From Catalinimonas alkaloidigena (GTDB lineage: Bacteria > Bacteroidota > Bacteroidia > Cytophagales > Cyclobacteriaceae), in assembly GCF_029504655.1 (NCBI RefSeq), contig NZ_JAQFIL010000001.1, positions 2,485,001 through 2,549,000 on the forward strand: DNA of 64,000 nt, read 5' to 3'. Of this stretch, positions 49,292-59,700 are shown one piece after another. The translations under genes and the position numbers were made by a program. Numbering within the stretch: the stretch's first letter is position 1; each line of letters opens with the position of its first letter. The notes below the pieces were generated by a model, which saw only the letters and a program-made list of their open reading frames with translations, did not search any database and was not told the DNA's origin.

Positions 49292-49810
49292 ATGAATATT
49301 CAAAGTTTTAAAAGCGCGGTCTTTCCGATACAGGGAAAATTGTATCGCCTTGCTAAAATGATGCTTGGCAATGATGAAGAGGCTGAAGATGCCGTTCAGG
49401 AGGTCTTGCTGAAACTATGGCTCAATCGTCAGAATCTGAAGAACTACAGAAGTATTGAGGCCTTGGCCATGATCATCACTAAAAATCAATGCTTGGACAA
49501 GCTTAAATCAGCGCACTGGAGAAAATCAGAAGTCGGAGAACCACCGGATACAACGCACAGCTGGGACTCCCCCTATAAAACCACTGAACTTAATGATAGT
49601 AAGGAAATTTTGATAAAGTTGATGCATGAACTTCCCGAACAACAAAAACTCATCATGCATTTGCGTGACATAGAGGAGTATTCATACGAAGAAATTGAAA
49701 AAATTACTGGTTTATGTATCAATAACATCAGAGTAAGCCTATCAAGAGCCAGGAAAAGTATCCGCGAACAGTTTACTAAAGTTAATGCTTATGGAAGCGC
49801 AGGAAATTAA
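49292..49810 (+). CDS. ECF RNA polymerase sigma factor
   Basis: A 172-residue ECF sigma: region 2 contains LGNDEEAEDAVQEVLLKLWLNRQNLKNYRSIEALAMIITKNQCLD, and region 4 is LRDIEEYSYEEIEKITGLCINNIRVSLSRARKSI. It overlaps the next gene by 26 bases, which suggests translational coupling. The next two genes encode a membrane HEAT-repeat protein and a DUF4097 protein, a combination common in Bacteroidota. Confidence 0.92.
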   Translation: MNIQSFKSAVFPIQGKLYRLAKMMLGNDEEAEDAVQEVLLKLWLNRQNLKNYRSIEALAMIITKNQCLDKLKSAHWRKSEVGEPPDTTHSWDSPYKTTELNDSKEILIKLMHELPEQQKLIMHLRDIEEYSYEEIEKITGLCINNIRVSLSRARKSIREQFTKVNAYGSAGN

Positions 49811-50561
49811 ATTATTACTGGAAAAATTTTATGAAGGAGAAACCAGCCTGAGTGAAGAGGCTCAATTGAAAAGCTTGTTTGAATCAGATGAGGGTATGGA
49901 GGAATTCAAAAAAGATCAGTCTTTTTTTTCAGGGATTAACAGTCTAAAAGAAGAAAAAGAAGGTGATTTTTTTATGCCGGATCGCTTTCTACAAAAAATT
50001 GACCAGGAAGAAGAAAAAGTTACAAAGCAAAAAAGTTTGCCCCGCCAAAGGTTGATAGGCATTGCTGCTAGCATTGCCATTCTATTAATTGGTTTTGCCG
50101 GTGGAGTATTGTACGAAAAGGAATCTACACCTACTTCAGAAGTTACCGCTTTAAAAGAAGAGGTAGGGGAGATGAAACGTATGCTGATGTTCAACCAACT
50201 CAATCAGGTTTCAGCAAGTGACCGTATTATGGCTGTAAATGCTGCCAAATCAATGGATGAGGTAGATACCCAGATTTTAGAAGCTCTTATCTATACCGTA
50301 AACGCTGATCCCAATGCGAACGTACGATTAGCAGCGGTAGAGGCGCTAGCGCACTTTGCTGCGGATTCTACTGCGAGTGATGCACTCAAAAGGTCACTCA
50401 ATACACAATCAGACCCTCTGGTTCAGATTGCAATTATAGACGTATTGGTAGCACGTCAGGAAAAAGATGCTATACCCCAGATCCAACAATTTTTACAACA
50501 AAATAACCTTAACCAACTGGTAAGAGAGCAGGCTGAATACGGTTTGAGTCAGCTATTATAG
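49785..50561 (+). CDS. Membrane HEAT-repeat protein, possible anti-sigma factor
   Basis: A 258-residue protein. The N-terminal 85 residues are acidic and helical, in the place of an anti-sigma domain (LLLEKFYEGETSLSEEAQLKSLF resembles the start of many Bacteroidota anti-sigma-like proteins). One membrane helix follows (LIGIAASIAILLIGFAGGVLY, about 87-107). The C-terminal part carries HEAT-like repeats (ILEALIYTVNADPNANVRLAAVEALAHFA, then DPLVQIAIIDVLVARQ). The overlap with the sigma gene supports an anti-sigma role. The start could be ATG 49785 or 49791. Confidence 0.8.
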   Translation: MLMEAQEIKLLLEKFYEGETSLSEEAQLKSLFESDEGMEEFKKDQSFFSGINSLKEEKEGDFFMPDRFLQKIDQEEEKVTKQKSLPRQRLIGIAASIAILLIGFAGGVLYEKESTPTSEVTALKEEVGEMKRMLMFNQLNQVSASDRIMAVNAAKSMDEVDTQILEALIYTVNADPNANVRLAAVEALAHFAADSTASDALKRSLNTQSDPLVQIAIIDVLVARQEKDAIPQIQQFLQQNNLNQLVREQAEYGLSQLL

Positions 50562-50593
50562 TTAACATTAACCCTAGTTTTTAAGCGTTCATT

Positions 50594-51373
50594 ATGAAAG
50601 TACTACCTATATTATTGATGACTTACTTTGTATTTCACTCCGCTATTGCTCAGCAGTACACTGCATCTTTTGATAGCAATACAAATAGTAACATTCTTCA
50701 TCTCATGATTGAAGGTGGAGAAATCATTGTAGAAGGATATGCCGGTAAGGATGTAGTGATTGTTGCGGATGGATACGAAGCTCCTCCTGAAAAAGCCCGG
50801 GGCTTGACCGCACTATATGCTAACGGTAGGCAGGATAATTCCGGACTAGGATTGAGTGTGACCCGAGAAGGGAGCAAGATGCAGCTCATCAGCGTGGGGC
50901 ATCAGGATATTGACTACACCATAAAAATTCCGGATCAAACTTCTATACTACTTCAGGCAGGACCTCAAAATGATGATATTATTATTCGTAATCTCAAAGG
51001 TGAAATTGAGCTAAAAGCTCATTCTGATGATGTTGAACTTGAGGGGATAAGTGGGCCTGTTGTTGCCAATAGTATTAGTGGAAATATCAAACTCAGTTTT
51101 GATGAGGTCAATACACATAAGCCAACCGCCATCAGTGTAGTGAGTGGAGATGTAGATATTTTTTTACCTTCTCAGACCAAAGCTGACTTCAAATTAAGTT
51201 CTGTCAGTGGAGAAGTATATACAGATTTTGACCTCAGCATGAATTCTGAAAGAGATGAAAACCGTAAACGTAATGGCATGAGAAAACCAATTCATGGTTC
51301 AATCAATGGGGGAGGAGTTCCCATTCAAATCAGTACGGTTAGTGGTAATATTTATCTCAGAAAACAAGAATGA
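50594..51373 (+). CDS. Exported DUF4097-family beta-helix-like protein
   Basis: A 259-residue protein with a signal peptide (ILLMTYFVFHSAIAQ) and beta-strand repeats of the DUF4097/putative adhesin type: LHLMIEGGEIIVEGY, VELEGISGPVVANSISGNIKLSF and ISVVSGDVDIFLP. A terminal SINGGGVPIQISTVSGNIYLRK matches the C-terminus of the related protein encoded at 51485-52438. It follows the sigma/HEAT pair by 32 bases and is likely its output or sensor partner. Confidence 0.8.
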   Translation: MKVLPILLMTYFVFHSAIAQQYTASFDSNTNSNILHLMIEGGEIIVEGYAGKDVVIVADGYEAPPEKARGLTALYANGRQDNSGLGLSVTREGSKMQLISVGHQDIDYTIKIPDQTSILLQAGPQNDDIIIRNLKGEIELKAHSDDVELEGISGPVVANSISGNIKLSFDEVNTHKPTAISVVSGDVDIFLPSQTKADFKLSSVSGEVYTDFDLSMNSERDENRKRNGMRKPIHGSINGGGVPIQISTVSGNIYLRKQE

Positions 51374-51411
51374 GCATTTGTAAGAGAGTAAAACCACAGA
51401 AATGATAAAGC

Positions 51412-51445
51412 AAAAAAAATCCCACGCAATTGCTGGGAATTTTTG
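51412..51445. terminator. Terminator between convergent DUF4097 genes
   Basis: TCCCA (51420-51424) and TGGGA (51434-51438), flanked by A-rich and T-rich tracts, form a short hairpin suited to both directions. Confidence 0.55.
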
Positions 51446-51484
51446 TACTTGAATTATTACTACACGACAGATTACTAAGCATTT

Positions 51485-52438
51485 TCAGTTATATGCAGAA
51501 GTACGATGATAATCAAGGTTTACTGAACCTCCTGAAGTTTTCATTGTCACAGGTATTCCTCCACCGTTCATACTCCCTTCGATGTTATTTTTTTCTGCTT
51601 CACCAGTAAAGTTGCTCAGCTTGGTATTTACCCGGTTACCGCTTAGATCCAGATCAACTCCTATGTCATGAGGAATAACAGCGTTAATGCTGCCTCCGCT
51701 TGTTTTAAGTGTCAGGTAATTATCCAATTCATTAACGTAGGCTTTGATACTTCCTCCGCTCGTACGGGCGTCTATACTACCACTTACGTCTTCTAGTACA
51801 ATACTTCCTCCTGAAGTATTGAGCCTAAGCTCACCTTTAGCATTATTTGCCCGTATGGATCCTCCGCTGGTTTTGCCATCCATAACACCATCATATTGAT
51901 TAATATTGATACTTCCTCCTGAAGTGTGAGCCTCGGTATAGCCAGTAATTTCATCAAAATTCAGGCTGCCTCCACTGGTTTTCACATTGTGTTCTCCCTC
52001 TATACGAGCCATGCGAATTGAACCCCCACTGGTATTAAGTTTGGCTGATACCTCGTAAGGGACATCCAGCTCAAAAGAAATGCTAAGGTTGTTATTTCCC
52101 CAACCACTACCTTTTCTTTCGGATTCAGCGATTATGGTATTTCCTTCCTTACGAATTGATATATTGTAATCTTCCAAAGCTTCTTCCAGATTATCATCAT
52201 TGCCAAACCAACTAGTTGCTCCGTTCTTCTTTACGTACATCCTAACTTCGACTTCGTTGCCACTGTGTCCGGAAACGGATATGCTCCCTCCAGAAGTGCG
52301 AACCATCACTTTAGCAGGAGTATTAATAGAAAAAGTTTTAACCATATACGGGTCTTCTCCTAAAACTTCAGCCTGAGATGAAACAGTCAGACACAACAAG
52401 AAAAGCAATGTTATTGCATAAGTACGGTAAGCTTTCAT
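51485..52438 (-). CDS. Exported DUF4097-family protein with TSGGS ladder
   Basis: A 317-residue protein with a signal peptide (ITLLFLLCLTVSSQA). The TSGGS motif occurs nine times (RTSGGSISVSG, NTSGGSIRMAR, KTSGGSININQ and so on), mostly about 20 residues apart, which predicts a regular right-handed beta solenoid with a Ser/Gly ladder on one face. The C-terminal SMNGGGIPVTMKTSGGSVNLDY mirrors that of the protein at 50594-51373, so the two are paralogues. It is convergent with the latter. Function unknown; surface adhesin or envelope sensor are possibilities. Confidence 0.8.
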   Translation of the reverse strand: MKAYRTYAITLLFLLCLTVSSQAEVLGEDPYMVKTFSINTPAKVMVRTSGGSISVSGHSGNEVEVRMYVKKNGATSWFGNDDNLEEALEDYNISIRKEGNTIIAESERKGSGWGNNNLSISFELDVPYEVSAKLNTSGGSIRMARIEGEHNVKTSGGSLNFDEITGYTEAHTSGGSININQYDGVMDGKTSGGSIRANNAKGELRLNTSGGSIVLEDVSGSIDARTSGGSIKAYVNELDNYLTLKTSGGSINAVIPHDIGVDLDLSGNRVNTKLSNFTGEAEKNNIEGSMNGGGIPVTMKTSGGSVNLDYHRTSAYN

Positions 52439-52565
52439 TTTTCTATTTGGTTAAGTTTGAGTTTTAGGTTTCATAATACATGCCATCCTATTAATAGTCT
52501 GTATGTCAATGACTTATAATAAAAAAGTAATGTTTTTTTTGTTCATATATGAACATACACGTTCA

Positions 52566-52964
52566 TTAGCGGACAGTAGGTGTTGTGTGTATTTCGGCTT
52601 TTGAGGCAGCCTGGCTTTCTCTATTGGAGAAAAAAACCACTAATCCATAAATTCCTATGGCCGTGCCCAGGGGAAAAAAAAGTAAGTAAAAACAACCTAG
52701 TGGAAGGATTAAGTCGTTTGCCCATTGCTTCTTCCTGGCCAGACCAATCCCTATTATTAATGAAGGTAAAGCCAATAATAAAAACATCATGACACTTCCA
52801 GCCAGAGATATGAGCTTGAACAAGCCGGGCACGTCAAAATACGAGGATGTAAATGGCGCTACAGGTATCGCAAAAAGTACAGCACTGATGAAAGTAAGGA
52901 AAACGATCAGTAAAGCTCCGGCAATGATAAATATGATGCCAAGTATTTTTTTTTGGTAGTCCAT
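52566..52964 (-). CDS. Small membrane protein, unknown function
   Basis: A 132-residue protein with three to four hydrophobic helices (ILGIIFIIAGALLIVFLTFISAV, LISLAGSVMMFLLLALPSLIIGIGL, DLILPLGCFYLLFFPLGTAIGIYG) and a short charged C-terminus. No family recognised. A single transcription unit. Confidence 0.65.
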   Translation of the reverse strand: MDYQKKILGIIFIIAGALLIVFLTFISAVLFAIPVAPFTSSYFDVPGLFKLISLAGSVMMFLLLALPSLIIGIGLARKKQWANDLILPLGCFYLLFFPLGTAIGIYGLVVFFSNRESQAASKAEIHTTPTVR

Positions 52965-53162
52965 AATTATAAGCTTTTGACAAATATATGCTAAAGTACT
53001 ATGCTTTGCAAGGTACTATATATTTTGAACGGTGTAATTTCATTCAAGTTAACATTTGGTACAAAATTTTTTTCAGTATTTATTGCTTGTCTAAAAGTTT
53101 ATGAAAGTGATGGTCTTTTCATTTACTTCGCCAACAGGAATACATTGATTATTGATTTTGAT

Positions 53163-53498
53163 ATGAATGATAAGAATGAAATAGAAAAAGGCGCATCAGA
53201 GCGTCTGATTCGTTATTTTGATTTGGTAGAGATAAGAAGTGAGACAAATAGTCCTTTTGAGTACATACAGGAAAAGCTTACAAAAGCGATTGAGTATTTT
53301 TTGGCGCATGATATTGAGAAGCTACTCAATATATTATATAGAATAGATGTAGCAGAGAAGGAGGTTAGAGAAGCAATGCTGGACAAAAAACCGGCGGAGC
53401 GTCTTTCAAAGTTAGTGATATTAAGAGAACTGCAGAAGGCAGAAACCAGAATAAAGTACCGTAACAATAATCAGCATGGAAGAAATAAGCTGGGATGA
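53163..53498 (+). CDS. Small conserved protein preceding csaA
   Basis: The start is set at ATG 53163 (MNDKNEIEKGASERLI); the frame is open to 53001 but the extra residues look non-coding. The 111-residue product is helical (YIQEKLTKAIEYFLAHDIEKLLNILYRIDVAEKEVREAM) with a C-terminal RELQKAETRIKYR. It resembles short hypothetical proteins common in Bacteroidota. It overlaps the csaA start by 23 bases, so the two are translationally coupled. Confidence 0.7.
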   Translation: MNDKNEIEKGASERLIRYFDLVEIRSETNSPFEYIQEKLTKAIEYFLAHDIEKLLNILYRIDVAEKEVREAMLDKKPAERLSKLVILRELQKAETRIKYRNNNQHGRNKLG

Positions 53499-53811
53499 TT
53501 TCAGAAAAGTAGACATCCGGATAGGAACCATAGTAGAAGCAAAGGAATTTCCTGAAGCCAAAAAGCCGGCCTATCAGCTATGGATTGACTTAGGAGAACT
53601 AGGCATCAAAAAGTCCAGTGCACAGATAACAGATCATTATCAACTAAATGCCCTGCCTGGTAAACAGGTCATCTGCATCTGTAACTTTCCACCCAAGCAG
53701 ATTGGTCCATTTATGTCAGAAGTACTGGTGACCGGCTTTGAAGATTCAAAAGGGGCAATCATCTTAGCTACTGGAGATGAAAAAATTCCTAACGGAAAAA
53801 AATTACATTAA
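53476..53811 (+). CDS. csaA: tRNA-binding protein CsaA
   Basis: A 111-residue OB-fold protein: DFRKVDIRIGTIVEAKEFPEAKKPAYQLWIDLGELGIKKSSAQI is the EMAP-II-like tRNA-binding domain of CsaA, and FPPKQIGPFMSEVLVTG completes it. Known members form dimers that bind tRNA and were first described as export-related chaperones. It ends 3 bases before the MurF-Alr gene. Confidence 0.92.
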   Translation: MEEISWDDFRKVDIRIGTIVEAKEFPEAKKPAYQLWIDLGELGIKKSSAQITDHYQLNALPGKQVICICNFPPKQIGPFMSEVLVTGFEDSKGAIILATGDEKIPNGKKLH

Positions 53812-53814
53812 TCC

Positions 53815-56289
53815 ATGACATTTCATGAGCTTTGCGAGCAGGTAAATGGTGCCGTTTTACAGACATACGATCCAGCGCTTAATATATACTATCTGTTGAC
53901 TGACAGCAGACAGGCTATCATTCAGCGTGAATCTGTTTTTTTTGCGATAAAAGGGAAGAGGCACGATGGACATCATTTTATCAAAGAACTCTATGATAAA
54001 GGCTGTCGTCAGTTCGTGCTTGAAAAAGAGCCTGAATCTGAGTTATCCGAAGCAAATATTATTAAAGTCGGGAATAGTGTTGAAGCCCTACAGCAAGTAG
54101 TAGCATTCCACAGAAAATTATTTTCCATACCTGTCATAGGGATTAGCGGGAGTAATGGTAAAACCATTGTTAAAGAATGGTTGAGTCAGATTCTGACGCA
54201 TAAGCATAATGTAGTCAAAAACCCTAAAAGTTATAACTCTCAGATTGGTGTACCCCTATCAGTTTGGCAACTTAATCAAGTGCATGAAATAGGTGTGTTT
54301 GAAGCAGGAATTTCAATGTCCGGAGAGATGGAAAAATTACAGAAAGTAATTTGTCCAAGTCTCGGAATTTTCACCAATCTGGGGCCAGCGCATGACAAAG
54401 GCTTTACAAACAGGCGTCAAAAAGCTGTAGAAAAAGCAAAACTCTTCTCAGACTGTGAGTACATCATTTATCGGGAAGAGTATGCCTTAATAGCTGATGT
54501 CCTAAAGTCTCAACATAGCCCGGATCATTTATACAGCTGGTCCACACAAAATACAGAAGCTGATTTGTGGGTAGCTTTTTCAATGGATAGTAATAAGCCC
54601 ACGATTATTGAAGTAAAAGACAATGGCAGGGAACAAGGCTTTCGGTTTACCTTTGATTTAAAAGATGCTGCTTCACTTGAAAATGTCATGCATTGTATTG
54701 CAGTACTGATCAAATATGGGTGGGCTGAGAATGAAATTCAAGCCGGGATAGATCAGTTGCGGCAGGTAAATATGAGGATGGAGTTGAAAGAGGGGATCAA
54801 TCAATGTTTCATTCTGGATGATAGTTATAGCAATGATCTGGCTGGCCTCAAAATAGCTTTGGATTATTTGGAACGCCAGACACAGAATCAAAAAAATACG
54901 GTTATCATTTCTGACTTGCTCCAAAGTGGATATTATGACAGAGACCTATATGCTGAAGTCGTAAAATTGTTAGAAAATCACTCCATACAAAAAGTAGAAC
55001 TCATTGGTCCGGGGTTAAAATCTTATCTATCCCATTTTAGAAGTAGTGCCTGGGTATTTGAGCATTACAATACTACTGAAGAGTTTCTGAGTAGTTTTCA
55101 ACCAAAATCCTTTCAGGGCGAAAATATTTTGGTCAAAGGGGCAAGAGCCTTTGGTTTTGAGCGCATCGTGAAAAAGCTTCAAAAGAAAATTACTGGCACC
55201 ACTTTAGAAATCAATCTTGACAACATCATACATAATTTAAATTACCACAGGTCACTGCTCCGACCTGAGACCAGGATGATGGTGATGGTAAAAGCTTTTT
55301 CATATGGAGGGGCGTCTTTTGAGATTGCTAACCTCTTACAATACCATCGGGTAGCTTATTTGGCAGTTGCGTATGTGGATGAAGGTGTAATGTTGCGAGA
55401 GCATGGCATCAATACGCCAATATTGGTGCTTAATCCTTCAGCGGATGCTTTTCCGCTCATGCAAGAGTTTCAACTAGAAGCTGAGATTTATAGCTTCAGG
55501 TTGCTAAATGCCTATTCATTGTACTGCAAAAATAATCAGGCCGCTATTCCAATACACTTAAAAATAGATACCGGAATGCATAGGCTTGGGTTTGTACAGG
55601 AAGAAACCGAAGCGCTTAAAACCTTTTTCAATGCAAACCCGGAAATCATTGTCAAAAGTATTTTCAGTCATTTGGTAGCTTCCGAAGATGACCAAGAAGA
55701 TGCCTTTACCCAACAACAAGTACATGAATTTGGGCAGGTATATGATCAATTAATAAGTGTTTTAGGCTATGCACCCATCAAACATATCTTGAATAGTGGT
55801 GGTATACAGCGTTTTCCTGAATATCAATTTGATATGGTACGACTGGGCATAGGGCTGTATGGTGTGGATGTAAGCAGTAAAGCACAAGATCAACTAAGAC
55901 CAATCAGTACACTTAAGACCATTATTTCTCAAATTAAAAGCCTTAAGGTAGGGGAAACGGTAGGCTATAATCGTAAAGGAAAAATAGAAAATCCAAAGCG
56001 AATAGCAACGATTGCGATTGGATACGCAGATGGCTTAGACCGAAGGTTAGGAAATGGAAATTTGAGGGTATTTGTAAATGGCTTTCAGGCTCCAACAATT
56101 GGTAATATTTGCATGGATATGACAATGATTGATATCACCGGAATTGAAGCTGAAGAAGGAGATGTTGTAACCATATTTGGACAAGAACAATCCGTTTCGG
56201 TGCTTGCAGAGGCTATGCATACTATACCTTACGAAGTGTTAACCAGCATTAGTGCACGTGTCAAGCGCATTTTTTACTCAGAATTATAG
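53815..56289 (+). CDS. MurF / alanine racemase fusion
   Basis: An 824-residue bifunctional protein typical of Bacteroidota. Residues 1 to about 455 are a UDP-MurNAc-tripeptide:D-Ala-D-Ala ligase with the Mur ATP loop GISGSNGKTIVKEW. Residues from about 460 are alanine racemase: VMVKAFSYGGASFEIANLL with the PLP lysine, ILNSGGIQRFPEYQFDMVRLGIGLYG, and VGYNRKGKI and GNICMDMTMIDIT at the C-terminal barrel. The fusion couples D-alanine production to its use in peptidoglycan synthesis. MurF part: the Mg-binding and ligase motifs seem somewhat diverged, and in this phylum a separate MurF usually exists, so its ligase activity is uncertain. Confidence 0.92.
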   Translation: MTFHELCEQVNGAVLQTYDPALNIYYLLTDSRQAIIQRESVFFAIKGKRHDGHHFIKELYDKGCRQFVLEKEPESELSEANIIKVGNSVEALQQVVAFHRKLFSIPVIGISGSNGKTIVKEWLSQILTHKHNVVKNPKSYNSQIGVPLSVWQLNQVHEIGVFEAGISMSGEMEKLQKVICPSLGIFTNLGPAHDKGFTNRRQKAVEKAKLFSDCEYIIYREEYALIADVLKSQHSPDHLYSWSTQNTEADLWVAFSMDSNKPTIIEVKDNGREQGFRFTFDLKDAASLENVMHCIAVLIKYGWAENEIQAGIDQLRQVNMRMELKEGINQCFILDDSYSNDLAGLKIALDYLERQTQNQKNTVIISDLLQSGYYDRDLYAEVVKLLENHSIQKVELIGPGLKSYLSHFRSSAWVFEHYNTTEEFLSSFQPKSFQGENILVKGARAFGFERIVKKLQKKITGTTLEINLDNIIHNLNYHRSLLRPETRMMVMVKAFSYGGASFEIANLLQYHRVAYLAVAYVDEGVMLREHGINTPILVLNPSADAFPLMQEFQLEAEIYSFRLLNAYSLYCKNNQAAIPIHLKIDTGMHRLGFVQEETEALKTFFNANPEIIVKSIFSHLVASEDDQEDAFTQQQVHEFGQVYDQLISVLGYAPIKHILNSGGIQRFPEYQFDMVRLGIGLYGVDVSSKAQDQLRPISTLKTIISQIKSLKVGETVGYNRKGKIENPKRIATIAIGYADGLDRRLGNGNLRVFVNGFQAPTIGNICMDMTMIDITGIEAEEGDVVTIFGQEQSVSVLAEAMHTIPYEVLTSISARVKRIFYSEL

Positions 56290-56781
56290 CATCTCTTCCA
56301 GATTGGAAGCGAATGATTCAGACGGTGATCACTCCCATTAACAGCATCAAAAGCTATTTACAGTGCTATACAAAATATAATATTTTATTATATATATGGC
56401 TTATAAATAAAATGCTTATTAAATATTCCGCATAAAATATTTTAAACAAAATTAAATATTTATTTAGCAGGCTAATTATTTAATAATATTTTAATAAATC
56501 ATCATTTCATTTGCAACTATTTAAAACCAAACAGAAAATTTCAGCTAATTATTTTTCAAGCCATATAAGCATGATGTAATAAATTGTGAAAAAACTTTAA
56601 ATTACAATATTATATTTTGAAAATTAGTTTAGTTTGTTTTAGATTTGATTAATTAATTCTAAAAAGTCAGTATAAAATAAGGTTTTTAGCTTTTATTTAT
56701 TTACCTCTCATTCATCACGGGCTACAAAATGCTTAGGCTTTTAGAAACTGTTCAATTGATTTAACTATAACTGGTAAACGT
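56290..56781. other. A/T-rich intergenic region with the SusC promoter
   Basis: This 492-base region is strongly A/T rich and has no gene. It ends in a long 5' leader (about 130 bases) for the SusC gene downstream of the promoter at 56616-56647. Confidence 0.6.
56616..56647 (+). promoter_or_regulatory. Bacteroidota-type promoter of the SusC/SusD operon
   Basis: TTTG at 56616-56619 (-33) and TAGATTTG at 56640-56647 (-7) are spaced by 20 bases, matching the TTTG-N19/20-TAnnTTTG consensus of the phylum. Start of transcription would be near 56654. Confidence 0.6.
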
Positions 56782-59700
56782 ATGAGGAACAACTCTACCA
56801 CTCAATGTTGGGGTGGCATTATCCGGCTTAAACACTACGGGCTGTTGATCGTCACTCTTCTCATGACGAATTTACTCTTCGCACAGGACCGGAAAATTAC
56901 CGGAACAGTAACATCTGTGGAAGACAAAACTCCATTACCAGGCGTAAACGTCGTTGTGAAAGGAACCAGTGTTGGTACAATTACCGACATTGAAGGAAAT
57001 TTTACTTTAAATGTTTCGCCTGAAGCCCAGACACTAGTTTTTTCTTTTATAGGATTGTCTATGGAAGAAATTGTTATTGGCAATCAAACTCAGTTCAATA
57101 TTGCAATGAAGCAGGATGTACAATCTTTATCTGAGGTTGTAGTCACTGCTTTTGGACTTGAAAGAGAGAAAAAAGCACTTGGGTACTCCGTTCAGGGCAT
57201 CAGCGGAGAAGAGGTTGCTCAGGTACCTACCCAAAGTGTCGTCAACAATCTTTCAGGAAGAGTTGCCGGCCTGCAAGTATCAGGTAATAGTACTCCCGGA
57301 GGTAGCCCTGAGTTTGTAATTCGCGGATTTTCTTCAGTGGCTGGTAATAATCAGCCTCTTGTAGTAATTGATGGGGTGCCTATGCAGCAGACTGTCAACA
57401 GTACTTCGGGAGAAAGATCCGATAATCAGCAATATGGAGGAGGTATCTCAGAGATAGATCCTAATAACATTGCTGAAATGAGTATATTAAAAGGACCTAA
57501 CGCTGCTGCACTTTATGGCTCTCGTGCTGCAAATGGTGTAATTCTAATCACTACCAAAACGGGCAAGGGTACTGAAGGAATTGGGGTTGACGTAAATTTC
57601 AGTACAACATTTGAGCGTCCGCTGGTCAAGCCTCAGTTTCAGAATATTTATGGCGGTGGGTCAGGCTCTACCTGGTATGCAGATGGCTGGAGTGGAACAG
57701 TTGACGGCTATAAAGGTACCGCAGGTACTGATGAAAGCTGGGGGGCACCTATGGATGGGCGTATGGTACGTCAGTGGTGGACCGGTACAGAAGAAGCTCC
57801 TTTAGTGCCTGAACCTGACAACTGGGAACAATGGTGGGAAACCGGCCAGACCCTTAATGGAAGTGTGGCAATAAGTTCTGCCAATGAAAATGGTTCTTTC
57901 CGTCTTGCTATCGGTAGAATAGAACAAAAGGGGATTGCTTACAATAATGACTACTATCGTAACAATTTCCGCCTGAACACTAATTATCAGTTTACTGATA
58001 AACTGACAGTTACTGCATTAGGTGAATACATAAAGTCAGGCTCCGACAACAGAGGTTTTCAAAGCGGATCTCAGTTTATCTGGCATCAGCGTCACGTGAA
58101 TTTTGACCAGCTGGAAAACTACCGTGACTATGAAGATGTACATATCCAGCCCCCTGGAAACGACGAGCCACCCAACTGGCAACATACTTACTTTACCAAT
58201 CCTTATTTCTCGGAAGAAACCATGGTGAACCCTAACGAGAAAGACAGATTCCTGGGAAATATTTCCTTGAACTATGAATTTGCCGACTGGTTAAGTCTGA
58301 TGGTGCGTAGTGGTACAGATATATGGACTGATACACGTATTAATGTAACAGGCTACGCACGTACTCGCTTCTCATTTGACTATGGCAGTTACAATGAAGA
58401 AGTACTACGCAGACAAGAAAATAATTCTGACTTTATCTTCTCACTGGATAAAACTTTCGGCGACTTTTCAGTCGTAGGTCAGTTTGGTGGGATTCATCGT
58501 ACCAATTTCTACAAGCGTAATTATTCTGACGTTAACGATCTTACAGTGGATGGCGTTTATGCGCTGGACAACAACGCGAGCCCTAATACCGATGAGAGTG
58601 CTATTGAGGAGTCTGTAGTCAATAGTGTATTTGGTTCCGCTCAGTTTGGATTTAGAAATTATCTCTTCCTAGATGTTACCGGTAGAAACGACTGGTCAAG
58701 TACCCTGCCTACCGGATATAATTCTTACTTCTATCCTTCTGTATCACTGAGTGCAGTAGTGACCGATATGCTGGATATCCAAAGTGATGTATTCTCATTC
58801 GCTAAGTTACGTGCTAGCTGGGCACAGGTTGGTAATGATGCTGATCCTTACCTACTCCAGCAGGTCTATGATCCTCAGGGCCTATGGGATGGAAGCGTTC
58901 CCAAGTTTTCTGTCAGTGATCAGATTGCCAACTCAAACTTAAAACCTGAAAGAACAACAGGTATAGAAGTAGGTGCAGATTTACGTTTTCTTAACGGAAG
59001 AATAGGTTTAGATGTAACATACTATGATCAAACCACTGAAGATCAAATTCTTGCAGTAGATATTTCCAGAGCATCGGGCTATGAAAGCCGTGTATTAAAT
59101 GCTGGTAAAATCACTAACAAAGGGGTAGAACTCATGTTGAGTGGTACCATTTTACAACTTCCCGGTGGATTAAGCTGGGATGCTAGTGTCAACTTTGCTA
59201 AAAACGAAAATGAAGTGGTTGAGCTTGCTGATGGGCTAACCTCACTCACACTTTGGAGTATCCGGGGAGCATCGCTTGAAGCAAGGGTAGGAGAGGCTTA
59301 TGGTAATCTGTATGGTAATAAGTTGGCACGGACTGAAGCAGGTGAAGTGATTTTCCGTAACGGATATCCTTATAATATCCCGGGACAAAGTGTGATAGGA
59401 AATATCACGCCCGACTGGATTGGTGGAATCTCCAATACAGTTACCTACAAAGGACTTTCTGTTAGCGCGTTGATTGACATCAAGAAAGGTGGAGATATAT
59501 ATGATATGGGAAGTAGCATTGCTCGTATCACAGGGGTACTGGAAGAAAGTGCGGTAGGTAGAGAAGAAGGAGTGATTGGTCAGGGTGTAATGAACATCGG
59601 TACTGAAGAAGCTCCTGAATATATTACCAATGATGTTGTTGCCTCTGCACGTACTTTCTACGGATACTACAGTGGTCGTCAGTACCATGAAGCAGCGGTA

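Noticed and set aside
49785..50561. Classic zinc-binding anti-sigma factor
   Set aside because: No HC-C zinc motif is present; the anti-sigma role rests only on gene order and overlap.
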